Shown in pieces: positions 33,829-41,308 of a DNA stretch of 64,000 nucleotides. A program made the position numbers and the translations under genes. The notes under the pieces were generated by a model, which saw only the letters and a list, made by a program, of their open reading frames with translations, was not told the DNA's origin and made no database searches. The stretch is taken from NCBI GenBank assembly GCA_017556745.1, contig JAFYMF010000017.1, positions 17,206 to 81,205 on the forward strand. The letters run 5' to 3'. Origin of the DNA: Clostridia bacterium (GTDB lineage: Bacteria > Bacillota > Clostridia > Oscillospirales > CAG-272). Within the stretch, counting starts at the first letter, position 1. Every line of letters starts with the position of its first letter.

Positions 33829-33870
33829 ATTTGAAAACGGGCGAGGCCAAAAGGTCAGCCCGTTTCAAAT
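33829..33870 (+). other. Intergenic mRNA hairpin without a T-tract
   Basis: ATTTGAAAACGGGC pairs with GCCCGTTTCAAAT, enclosing an inner GGCC/GGTC stem. No T run follows, so it is more likely a stability or processing element between the lipoprotein and the MBOAT gene than a terminator. It could allow different expression of the two. Confidence 0.55.
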
Positions 33871-33896
33871 AGATGAAAAAGAAAGGGTGATCTCCT

Positions 33897-35351
33897 CTGG
33901 TATTCTCTACAATACAGTTCTTAAACTACTTTCTGCCCATAGTATTTATTCTCTACTTCGTAGTTCCCTTTAAATTTAAAAACTTCGTACTCCTTGTAAC
34001 CAGCCTTGTGTTCTACGCTTGGGGCGAGCCGCTGTACGTATTCCTGATGTTGGGTACCTGCCTTTCAAGCTACATTCACGGTATTCTTATCGGCAAGTTC
34101 AAAGGAACGAAATGGGCAAAAGTATTTCTGGTAACATCAATACTTTCATCTGTAGCGATCCTCGGATTCTTTAAGTACACCAACTTCTTTATACTTAATA
34201 TCAATGCCATCTTTGGAACCGGTATCGAGTTCCTTAAGATAGCACTCCCTGTAGGAATCAGCTTCTATACATTCCAGACCCTCAGCTACACCATTGACGT
34301 ATATCGCGGTGAAGCTGCGGTACAGAAGAGTTTCATCCGCCTTTCCACCTACGTTGCTCTCTTCCCTCAGCTGGTTGCAGGACCTATCGTCCGCTATACC
34401 ACCGTTGAGGAGGAGCTTTCAAACCGCAAGCACACCTTCGAGATGTTTGCATACGGCGCAAGACGTTTCGTGTTCGGTCTCGGTAAGAAACTGCTTATCG
34501 CAGACCAGTTCTATAAGCTGGCTGAGACCTTCTTCCGTAACTCTCCCGAAAAGTCTGTAGGTTTCTTCTGGATATACGCTATTGCAAACGCACTTTACAT
34601 CTACTTCGACTTCTCCGCGTATTCCGATATGGCTATCGGTCTCGGTAAGACCTTCGGCTTCAACTTCCTTGAGAACTTCAACCATCCATATATTTCAAAG
34701 ACTGTTGCAGAGTTCTGGAGAAGATGGCATATGTCCCTCGGCAGCTGGTTCAGAGACTACATCTACATTCCCCTTGGTGGAAACCGTGTTTCTGCTATCA
34801 AGTGGTTCCGTAACACTCTTGCTGTATGGTTCCTCACCGGCTTCTGGCACGGTGCGGCATGGAACTTCATTATCTGGGGTCTGTACTTCGCTCTCTTCCT
34901 CCTTCTTGAAAAATGGTTCCTTGCTTCTGCATTCAAAAAGATGACCGCATTCTTTGAGGAAAAGGTGAAGATCCCCGTTATCCGCAAGATCCCCGGTTTT
35001 ATCTGCCACACTTACGTTATTATAGTTGTTCTCATCAGCTTTGTTATATTTAACACCAGAAGTCTTGGTGAGGGTATGGAATTCATCAAATCTATGTTTG
35101 GCTTCGGCGGACATTCCTTCTGGTCAAGCCAGACCACTTACTATCTTATCAACTACGCAATACTCCTTGTTGTAGCAATTATCGGCTCTACACCTGTTGT
35201 GAAGACCGTTGCTACCAAACTCTCAGAAATGCCTCGTGTAGGAAAGATAGTAAATCTTCTTGAGCCTGTTGCAATCGCAGTAGTACTTCTCCTTTGCGTA
35301 GCAACTCTGGTAAACGATTCCTTTACACCCTTCCTTTACTTCCAGTTCTAA
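33897..35351 (+). CDS. MBOAT family O-acyltransferase (AlgI/PatB-like)
   Basis: The 484-residue multi-pass membrane protein has the MBOAT core: QTLSYTIDVYRGE, FPQLVAGPIVRY, FDFSAYSDMAIGLGKTFGF, FWRRWHMSLGSWFRDYIYIPLGGNR and LTGFWHGAAWNFIIWG with the catalytic histidine. These enzymes move acetyl groups across the membrane onto exported polymers. The usual N-terminus (MVFSSIQFLFYFLPI-like) is present only if translation begins at CTG 33897: LVFSTIQFLNYFLPIVF follows in frame, AAAGGGTGAT is placed correctly upstream, and the preceding in-frame codon region contains a TGA. A GTG at 34008 would remove 37 conserved residues. It is followed by its DHHW partner. Confidence 0.88.
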   Translation: MVFSTIQFLNYFLPIVFILYFVVPFKFKNFVLLVTSLVFYAWGEPLYVFLMLGTCLSSYIHGILIGKFKGTKWAKVFLVTSILSSVAILGFFKYTNFFILNINAIFGTGIEFLKIALPVGISFYTFQTLSYTIDVYRGEAAVQKSFIRLSTYVALFPQLVAGPIVRYTTVEEELSNRKHTFEMFAYGARRFVFGLGKKLLIADQFYKLAETFFRNSPEKSVGFFWIYAIANALYIYFDFSAYSDMAIGLGKTFGFNFLENFNHPYISKTVAEFWRRWHMSLGSWFRDYIYIPLGGNRVSAIKWFRNTLAVWFLTGFWHGAAWNFIIWGLYFALFLLLEKWFLASAFKKMTAFFEEKVKIPVIRKIPGFICHTYVIIVVLISFVIFNTRSLGEGMEFIKSMFGFGGHSFWSSQTTYYLINYAILLVVAIIGSTPVVKTVATKLSEMPRVGKIVNLLEPVAIAVVLLLCVATLVNDSFTPFLYFQF

Positions 35352-35384
35352 TGCAGGAATATTGATACTAGGAAAGGATAACCT

Positions 35385-36512
35385 ATGAAAACACAACTTA
35401 AAAATAAAATAGTAACGGTGATTTTCGCGGGATTCATTCTCATCAGCTTCCTGCTGTGTATTGTTAAACCCGTTACAGAATATTCTTCTTCTGAACGCCG
35501 TAATCTGGCTAAGTTCCCTAAGCTCACCTGGCAGACCATTCTCTCCAAGGACTTCCAGGATGACTTTACAAAATACGCGTCGGATCAGTTCCCTTTCCGT
35601 GATGAGCTGAGAACCGTTAAGGCACTGTTCCAGACCAGTATTCTCGGATTTCTTGAGAGTAACGGACTTGCTGTCAAAGACGGTTACATCGCAAAGATAG
35701 AGAATTTCACAAACGATAAGTCCATCGAAAACGCAATAAATAAATTCTCAGAAATTTTTAACAAGCACTTCAAAGATACAGATGCAAAGGTATTCCTCTC
35801 AATAATTCCCGATAAGGGTTACTTTATGTCAGAGGATGGCTTCTATCCCTCCCTTGATTATGAAAAGATCGAGGCTGATATGATAGCAGGTCTTGAAGGA
35901 ATGGAATACATTGACCTTTTTGACGTGCTTGAGCTTGAGGACTTCTACAAGACTGATACCCACTGGGCACAGGACAAAATCCTTAATGTGGTAGAAACTA
36001 TCGCTAATTCTCTCGGCAGCAAAGACAGAATTTCTCTTGATTTTCAGCATAATAAACTTTATCCCTTCTACGGTGTATACCACGGTCAGGCAGCTCTTCC
36101 CCTCCCCGGTGAAGAACTCAACTACCTTACCAGTGATATTCTTAACGACTGTACCGTTTACGATTATCTTTCCGGTAAAACTACTCCCATCTATCGCACC
36201 GAGCTTTTCGCTGAGAGTGAGCAGAGCAAGGACGGTTACAACGTATTCATGGGCGGCGCAAGTGCACTTCCCCTCCTCCGCATTGATAACCCCAATGCAA
36301 CCACCGATAAGGAGCTTATAATCTTCAGAGATTCCTTCGGTTCCTCAATCGCTCCTCTCCTTGCAGAGGGTTACAGCTCTGTTTACCTTGTGGATATCCG
36401 CTACGGTAATTTTGACATGATGAAGGAGTTCTACGGGCTTGAGATCACCGATCAGGACGTTCTCTTCCTCTACAGCTCCATTATCCTTAACAGTAGTTTT
36501 TCTTTCAAATAA
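35385..36512 (+). CDS. DHHW-family / AlgJ-AlgX-like acetylation partner protein
   Basis: The 375-residue protein has one N-terminal membrane helix (about 9-28) and an extracytoplasmic SGNH-like domain with ERRNLAKFPKLTW, QFPFRDEL and the signature KTDTHWAQDK (Asp/His/Trp, about 190). IIFRDSFGSSIAPLLAEGY supplies the serine. Proteins of this group work with MBOAT acyltransferases to transfer acetyl groups onto exopolysaccharide or cell-wall polymers. It lies 33 bases after the MBOAT gene and is the last gene before a strong terminator. Confidence 0.87.
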   Translation: MKTQLKNKIVTVIFAGFILISFLLCIVKPVTEYSSSERRNLAKFPKLTWQTILSKDFQDDFTKYASDQFPFRDELRTVKALFQTSILGFLESNGLAVKDGYIAKIENFTNDKSIENAINKFSEIFNKHFKDTDAKVFLSIIPDKGYFMSEDGFYPSLDYEKIEADMIAGLEGMEYIDLFDVLELEDFYKTDTHWAQDKILNVVETIANSLGSKDRISLDFQHNKLYPFYGVYHGQAALPLPGEELNYLTSDILNDCTVYDYLSGKTTPIYRTELFAESEQSKDGYNVFMGGASALPLLRIDNPNATTDKELIIFRDSFGSSIAPLLAEGYSSVYLVDIRYGNFDMMKEFYGLEITDQDVLFLYSSIILNSSFSFK

Positions 36513-36519
36513 TATACTG

Positions 36520-36559
36520 AAAAGTAAAGGCCGCAGTTCCTGCGGTCTTTACTTTTTTT
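36520..36559 (+). terminator. Terminator of the ECF-MBOAT-DHHW operon
   Basis: AAAGTAAAGGCCGCAG pairs with CTGCGGTCTTTACTTT, followed by a T run. Confidence 0.92.
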
Positions 36560-36564
36560 GTAAT

Positions 36565-36720
36565 ATGGTATATTATTACGTAATAACCACCGGTCGTACC
36601 GTCCTCCCGGGGGATAATTTTGTGTTTTACCTTGAAGAACCTCGGGCTGTCGAGGACGCCAGTCCCTACAAGGTTAGATGTATATCATCAAAATGCGATG
36701 TACCCTGGTAGGAGGCATAA
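36565..36720 (+). other. Possible structured leader or small RNA region
   Basis: The 337-base gap 36513-36849 contains this region. An extended -10 (TGGTATATT, 36567-36575) with no good -35 may start an RNA. Visible helices are ACCTTG/CAAGGT enclosing CCTCG/CGAGG (about 36630-36676), GATG/CATC (about 36677-36690) and CCTCC (around 36604) able to pair with GGAGG at 36711-36715. A short 35-codon frame (36728-36835) follows the GGAGG but crosses the ECF promoter. I could not match it to a known riboswitch. Evidence is weak. Confidence 0.3.
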
Positions 36721-36775
36721 ACAAGTAATGGTCGTGGAATTTTTTATAGAATTAACGGATAATTTTTACAAATCA

Positions 36776-36804
36776 TGTGACCCGGCACGAAAAAAGACGC
36801 TATA
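36776..36804 (+). promoter_or_regulatory. Candidate ECF-sigma promoter, second copy of the TGTGACC type
   Basis: TGTGACC (36776-36782), 16 bases, GCTATA (36799-36804), before the second ECF gene. The -35 element and spacer length are identical to 31542-31570. Confidence 0.5.
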
Positions 36805-36849
36805 TAGGGTGAAGGCCTTCAAAAATAACATATGAAAGGAACATCGACT

Positions 36850-37410
36850 TTGGATGACAGAAGAATAGTTGCTATGTTTATGGATCGGAACGAGGCAGCC
36901 ATAGAGAACACCGCGGCAAAACACGGTGCTTCTCTCCGAAACATATCCTACAACATCGTAGAAGATAGTGAAACCGCCAAGGAATGCGAGAACGATACGT
37001 ATCTTGAGGCATGGAACAGCATCCCCCCAAGCGACCCGTCAGAATATCTGTTTCACTTTCTTGCCCGCATCATTCGTCACATTTCAATAGACGTGTGCAG
37101 AATGCGGGGCAGACAGAAAAGAAAAATGGTCATTACCGAGTTAACGGCGGAAATGGAAGAATGTATTCCAGCTCCGGACGACACCACGTGCAAAGTGGAA
37201 TACGCTGAGCTTGGCAAAGCTATCAGCAAATACGTCCGTTCTCTCAACGAGGAAAAGCAAGTCATATTTATGAGACGTTATTGGTATACGGATTCTGTCG
37301 AGGATATTGCTCGTTCGCTCGGTATCGGTGAGAGCAAGGTAAAGATGTCGCTGCTCCGAACGAGAAACGGTTTAAAAAAATTTCTTATGAAGGAAGGATA
37401 TGAGCTATGA
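36850..37410 (+). CDS. Second ECF-family RNA polymerase sigma factor
   Basis: The 186-residue protein has sigma region 2 with DSETAKECENDTYLEAWNSIPP (about 37-58, cut from a longer helix) and region 4 with EKQVIFMRRYWYTDSVEDIARSLGIGESKVKMSLLRTRNGLKKFL at the end. This is the group of ECF factors that begin MDDRxI. The start is placed at TTG 36850, giving M-D-D-R-R-I, with AAAGGA nine bases upstream; an ATG 18 bases earlier (36832) is possible but poorly spaced. The stop overlaps the start of the anti-sigma gene by four bases. Confidence 0.85.
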   Translation: MDDRRIVAMFMDRNEAAIENTAAKHGASLRNISYNIVEDSETAKECENDTYLEAWNSIPPSDPSEYLFHFLARIIRHISIDVCRMRGRQKRKMVITELTAEMEECIPAPDDTTCKVEYAELGKAISKYVRSLNEEKQVIFMRRYWYTDSVEDIARSLGIGESKVKMSLLRTRNGLKKFLMKEGYEL

Positions 37411-38876
37411 GAGGGAAAGACTTGCTTGACGCCCTCGGATACGCAGACGAGGATCTGATAAAGAAAGCTTCTGTTCCGGTAAAACGAGACCCTGTCCGTA
37501 CCGTATTATTCAGATATGGAACCTTAACAGCAGTATTTGCGTTACTTGTAGGTACGGCACTGATATTCCCACATTTCAGGCAGATGAAGCCGCCGTTGCC
37601 CAATGACGTAACTACAGAAATAAAGGATACTGATTATACCGACACGGATACCGTGGCCGCAGTACCCGACGAAAACACAAACGATATAACGGAAACGAAT
37701 GCCCCCGATACGGATACCGATATCGAAGAGACCGATCCCCCCACTACCGACACACAACAAAACGAGACTACCGATAGTGCAGATACCACCACCCCCGTTG
37801 AAATCCCTGTAATAGTCCCCCAAGCAGGCAGTTGGATGCGCTTCACGGTCTTAGGTAAGGCCGCGGATTATATAAAGCTGTCAGACAAGCAAATAAGCGA
37901 GGTAAACTATAAAGATAATCCTCTTATGTATATTGAGGATGAGTATGGTGTATGGATGTTCTGGTCTATAGCTGAGGGTGGAGAGTGGACTGTAGAGGAT
38001 ATTCTTAATATATACGGTATAGCATCAAGCAATGATATCACGGAGTTGAAAAGCGAAAGAAACAACGCATCAAAAAGAGACAATATGACCGTTACCTCCC
38101 GTGATCTGATCGACGAGTTCTACGGTATTATAAAAAATTCCGAGATCACACATTTGTTTGAGCGCGAAGACAATCCTGATCTTTACGGTAACAGCAAATA
38201 CCGTGAGGATGAGCATAAGATAAGTGAAAATAAATTTAATTTGTACATTGACGTAATAACTGTAAACGGAGACGTATTTCCTCTTATCCTGTCTCCATTT
38301 TCAGACGATCTTAGAAATGATGATACGTTTTATCGGGTAGAAGATGGTAAAGGAAAGCGGATGTTCGAAATACTACGCGGTGTCACGGTGGATGAATACG
38401 AGGAGATGGTGGTAAGGGAATCCGAAAGTAAGCCTGATAATAATACTATATCAGAGCAAATCGGAAAACTCCACAGTATCTTTCCGATAGATCCCGAGAA
38501 TCCAAACGATTATCTCTATCCCGATGACTTTGGCGGAACATACCGCGGAGATGACGGATTTCTTCACGTTAATATAACCATACCAATTAGCGAAGCCTCT
38601 CATTATACAAGTTTAGTTGACCCGACTGTCGTCCGTTTTCATACGGTCAAATTCTCGTACACATATCTTAAAGAGGCATACAACATAATAAGACCTCATA
38701 TGAATGAGTACGGAATAATGAAAATCGGTGTAATGAAAAGAGATAACAGCATTGAAATAAAGATTTCTTCAAAAGAAAATGCACAGAGGCTCACAGATTT
38801 TCTAAACTCGGTATCTATAGAAGCGGACTGCTGTAACATAATCGTTGCCGGTGATGCAGCAATAATACAGCAATAA
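37407..38876 (+). CDS. Probable anti-sigma factor with extracytoplasmic sensor domain
   Basis: The 489-residue protein has a short cytoplasmic N-terminus of the type seen beside MDDRxI ECF factors (RGKDLLDALGYADEDLIKKA), one membrane helix (about 34-52), a Thr/Asp-rich linker (about 70-135) and a long extracytoplasmic region with two parts, about 140-320 and 350-489. I do not recognise the outer domains. The ATGA overlap with the ECF gene indicates coupled translation and supports a sigma/anti-sigma pair. A hairpin at 38897-38930 follows. Confidence 0.7.
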   Translation: MRGKDLLDALGYADEDLIKKASVPVKRDPVRTVLFRYGTLTAVFALLVGTALIFPHFRQMKPPLPNDVTTEIKDTDYTDTDTVAAVPDENTNDITETNAPDTDTDIEETDPPTTDTQQNETTDSADTTTPVEIPVIVPQAGSWMRFTVLGKAADYIKLSDKQISEVNYKDNPLMYIEDEYGVWMFWSIAEGGEWTVEDILNIYGIASSNDITELKSERNNASKRDNMTVTSRDLIDEFYGIIKNSEITHLFEREDNPDLYGNSKYREDEHKISENKFNLYIDVITVNGDVFPLILSPFSDDLRNDDTFYRVEDGKGKRMFEILRGVTVDEYEEMVVRESESKPDNNTISEQIGKLHSIFPIDPENPNDYLYPDDFGGTYRGDDGFLHVNITIPISEASHYTSLVDPTVVRFHTVKFSYTYLKEAYNIIRPHMNEYGIMKIGVMKRDNSIEIKISSKENAQRLTDFLNSVSIEADCCNIIVAGDAAIIQQ

Positions 38877-38896
38877 TCCTATAAATACGTACGCAG

Positions 38897-38936
38897 ACCG
38901 GGCGAATGTCGAACTCCGAATTCGCCCGGTTTGATC
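38897..38936 (+). terminator. Hairpin after the second anti-sigma gene
   Basis: ACCGGGCGAA (38897-38906) pairs with TTCGCCCGGT (38921-38930) around a 14-base loop; the following T run is interrupted. Confidence 0.7.
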
Positions 38937-38948
38937 TTATTTTCATTA

Positions 38949-38977
38949 TTGTAAAGACTAATCGCATATGTTATAAT
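38949..38977 (+). promoter_or_regulatory. Sigma-A promoter for the M20 amidohydrolase
   Basis: TTGTAA (38949-38954), 17 bases, TATAAT (38972-38977) with an extended TGT before the -10. Confidence 0.8.
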
Positions 38978-39007
38978 AAGACGAATACTCCGAAAGGAAC
39001 AGTTGTG

Positions 39008-40171
39008 ATGAATATTAACAGTGATCATCTTATTGCTCTCAGACGTGAGATACATACCTACCCCGAGGTGGATTTTGATCTTCCACGCACCGTTGCTCTT
39101 GTCAAAAAAGAGCTTGATGCTATCGGTGTTCCCTACACCGAGAAATACGGTAAGGGCAGTGTTGTCGGATATATTAACCCCGATAAAGAGGGCTTCACCA
39201 TTGCTTTGAGAGCCGATATGGACGCGCTTAAAATAACCGAAAAGACCGACGTAGAATACAAGTCAAAAAACAACGGATATATGCACGCCTGCGGACACGA
39301 TGCCCATACCGCGGTGCTTCTCGGTACTGCCGCTGCACTCAAGGAGCTTGAGAATGAGATAAACTGCAAAGTAAAGCTTTTATTCCAGCCAAGTGAGGAA
39401 GGAATGAAGAGCGGTGCGGTGATGATGATAGAAAACGGTGTCATGGATGATGTAGATATTATAATAGGTCTTCACAGTGAAAACGAGATGCCCGCAGGAA
39501 AGCTTGGTGTGTGTTATGGGTATTCTCAGGCATCAAGCCGTCATTTCTCTCTTGAGCTTTTCGGTAAGAGCGCACACGCGACCACACCCCATAACGGAAT
39601 CGATGCACTTGCAGCGGCGATAAGGATATATAACGATCTTCAGTTTGTGCTGACAAGAGAGATAGACCCCCTTGAGAAATACGTCTGCTCTGTATGTCAG
39701 CTGGAATCCGGAAGATCGCAGAATTCCATTGCAGACCACGCATTGATGCGCGGTACCATTCGCGCTTATAACATGGATGTAGATCTCCACATATATAACA
39801 GATTAAAGTCTATTATAGATCATGTGTGCGAAGAGACGGGAGTTACCGCTTCCCTTACCGCTCCGCTTAAATCGGTAAGCTTATATAACCATCCCACAGT
39901 ATGCCGACTAATCGAAAAAGCTATCGGTGAAGTGGTGGGAGAGGAAAACATAGCGCCTATGCCGGAGAAGCTTTCCTCCGAGGATTTCTCAAGATATCTG
40001 ACGGTGAAGCCCGGTGCATTCTTCCGCCTCGGTACGGGAAATGCGGAAAAAGGTATTACGATACCCGCCCATAACGACCTCTTTGACCTTGATGAGAGCG
40101 CTCTTGAGCTGGGTGTACGCACATTTGTTCAGTTCGTTCTTGATAACATGAACGGAATAAATATAGGATAA
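39008..40171 (+). CDS. M20-family amidohydrolase (aminoacylase-like)
   Basis: The 387-residue protein has the M20 pattern: LRREIHTYPEVDFDLPRT near the start, ALRADMDALKI (about 70-80), YMHACGHDAHTAVLLG (about 93-108, metal His and catalytic region), FQPSEEGMKSGAVMMIENG (about 127-145, catalytic Glu pair) and GLHSENEMPAGKLG. These enzymes hydrolyse N-acyl or N-carbamoyl amino acids and related amides in the cytoplasm. The ATG at 39008 has AAAGGA upstream; a longer upstream frame would begin inside the terminator. It is single, with its own promoter. Confidence 0.9.
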   Translation: MNINSDHLIALRREIHTYPEVDFDLPRTVALVKKELDAIGVPYTEKYGKGSVVGYINPDKEGFTIALRADMDALKITEKTDVEYKSKNNGYMHACGHDAHTAVLLGTAAALKELENEINCKVKLLFQPSEEGMKSGAVMMIENGVMDDVDIIIGLHSENEMPAGKLGVCYGYSQASSRHFSLELFGKSAHATTPHNGIDALAAAIRIYNDLQFVLTREIDPLEKYVCSVCQLESGRSQNSIADHALMRGTIRAYNMDVDLHIYNRLKSIIDHVCEETGVTASLTAPLKSVSLYNHPTVCRLIEKAIGEVVGEENIAPMPEKLSSEDFSRYLTVKPGAFFRLGTGNAEKGITIPAHNDLFDLDESALELGVRTFVQFVLDNMNGINIG

Positions 40172-40318
40172 ATAAATTCACAGTTCGGTATTTATTTTTC
40201 TTATTTAAAGCAAACTCCTCCACCCTCCTCCGTCGGGAGCCCACTCGAGGTTGGGACCTTATGTAAATCATTTTTCTTTCGTTATTTGTCATATATATCG
40301 ATATTTTAAAATATAACA

Positions 40319-40352
40319 GCCGCTCTGCACTACAGAGCGGCTGCTGTTTATA
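40319..40352. terminator. Bidirectional terminator between converging genes
   Basis: AGCCGCTCTG pairs with CAGAGCGGCT around a short loop, with AT-rich flanks on both sides. The 205-base gap 40172-40376 otherwise shows only a short GC-rich stretch (40216-40262) with no reading frame I trust. Confidence 0.75.
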
Positions 40353-40376
40353 TTTTATCTAATATTCGGTTTTATG

Positions 40377-41159
40377 TCAGTCAAGCTCGACAGTCATAGC
40401 TACCGGATAGTGGTCGGAAAGATAGATACCGTTTATGGTTTCATCCCACACAGTCACATCCTTAACCTTAGGAGCAGTAGTATTATCGGTAAAAATATAG
40501 TCTATCTTTTCATCATAGTTAAGGGTACCGAATTTGTGGAAAGTGGTGGGAATATGTGCGGTATGATCAACGAGAGCAATAGGCTCGTAGTTATAGCAAT
40601 ACTGTATAGTCTCACTATCGGGAGTAGCGTTAAAGTCACCGAGAATAAACAGTGGGAACGGCATTCTTTCATTGTCGGCCTTTACTCTCTCAAGCACCTG
40701 CTTGATACCGAGGATTCTTGCACTGTCACTCTCATGATCGAGATGGTTGTTGTACACGTAAAACACCTTGTCGGTGCCGTTTATCTGAAGCATTGCAACC
40801 TGACATATTCTGGGGCAACGGCTCTGGATAGGATATCTTGAACCGGGCATATAAGGAGTCTCAGACAGCCAGAAAAAGTCAAGAGCGATAAGATTGATTC
40901 TGTCTTTCTTTATAATAAGAGCAAGTCCCTCGCCATTAAAGTCAGTATTTCTTCCGTTGTATATGGTTATATAATCGGAAAGATTCTTTCTGAGGAAGGC
41001 AACGTGATTCGGTACAGCTTCCTGCGCACAAATAACGTCAGGCTTCTCTCTGTTGATCGTGTCAAGTATAATACCGGCACGATGAACAAAACTGTTTATA
41101 CCATCGTGTGAATAGTCACAACGAAGATTATAGCTAACTATCTTTAATTCTTCACTCAT
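40377..41159 (-). CDS. Endonuclease/exonuclease/phosphatase (EEP) family hydrolase
   Basis: The 260-residue protein has the EEP fold motifs: SYNLRCDYSHDG, DVICAQEAVPNH (catalytic Glu near 43), YNNHLDHES (about 142-150), FILGDFNATPDS (about 176-187), DYIFTDN and LSDHYPVAMTVEL at the C-terminus (His of the Asp-His pair). It has no signal peptide. Members act on phosphodiester or phosphoester bonds in nucleic acids, lipids or sugars; the substrate is not clear here. It has its own promoter (41191-41219), divergent from the GH30 gene. Confidence 0.87.
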   Translation of the reverse strand: MSEELKIVSYNLRCDYSHDGINSFVHRAGIILDTINREKPDVICAQEAVPNHVAFLRKNLSDYITIYNGRNTDFNGEGLALIIKKDRINLIALDFFWLSETPYMPGSRYPIQSRCPRICQVAMLQINGTDKVFYVYNNHLDHESDSARILGIKQVLERVKADNERMPFPLFILGDFNATPDSETIQYCYNYEPIALVDHTAHIPTTFHKFGTLNYDEKIDYIFTDNTTAPKVKDVTVWDETINGIYLSDHYPVAMTVELD

Positions 41160-41190
41160 TGTTCTACCTCTTTCTCATGCTATTTTCTAC

Positions 41191-41219
41191 ATTATAGCAC
41201 AGAAACAGGTAAATAACAA
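41191..41219 (-). promoter_or_regulatory. Sigma-A promoter of the EEP gene
   Basis: The minus strand reads TTGTTA, 17 bases, TATAAT with an extended TGC before the -10. Confidence 0.8.
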
Positions 41220-41245
41220 CATTTTTTGCTTTTTACTGTGTTTTA

Positions 41246-41274
41246 TTGATTTTCATAACACATCATGCTATAAT
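41246..41274 (+). promoter_or_regulatory. Sigma-A promoter of the GH30 gene
   Basis: TTGATT (41246-41251), 17 bases, TATAAT (41269-41274) with extended TGC. It is divergent from the EEP promoter, with 26 bases between the two -35 boxes. Confidence 0.85.
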
Positions 41275-41308
41275 CATTATACTGATTTATAATATCTCGG
41301 AGGTCATT

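Noticed and set aside
36728..36835. A 35-codon frame after GGAGG ending in ATGA with an alternative ECF start
   Set aside because: It crosses the likely ECF promoter, and the ECF protein is better started at TTG 36850 with its own AAAGGA site. It is kept only as a remark.
40216..40262. GC-rich stretch resembling part of a tRNA
   Set aside because: It cannot be folded into a cloverleaf and lacks the T-loop consensus.
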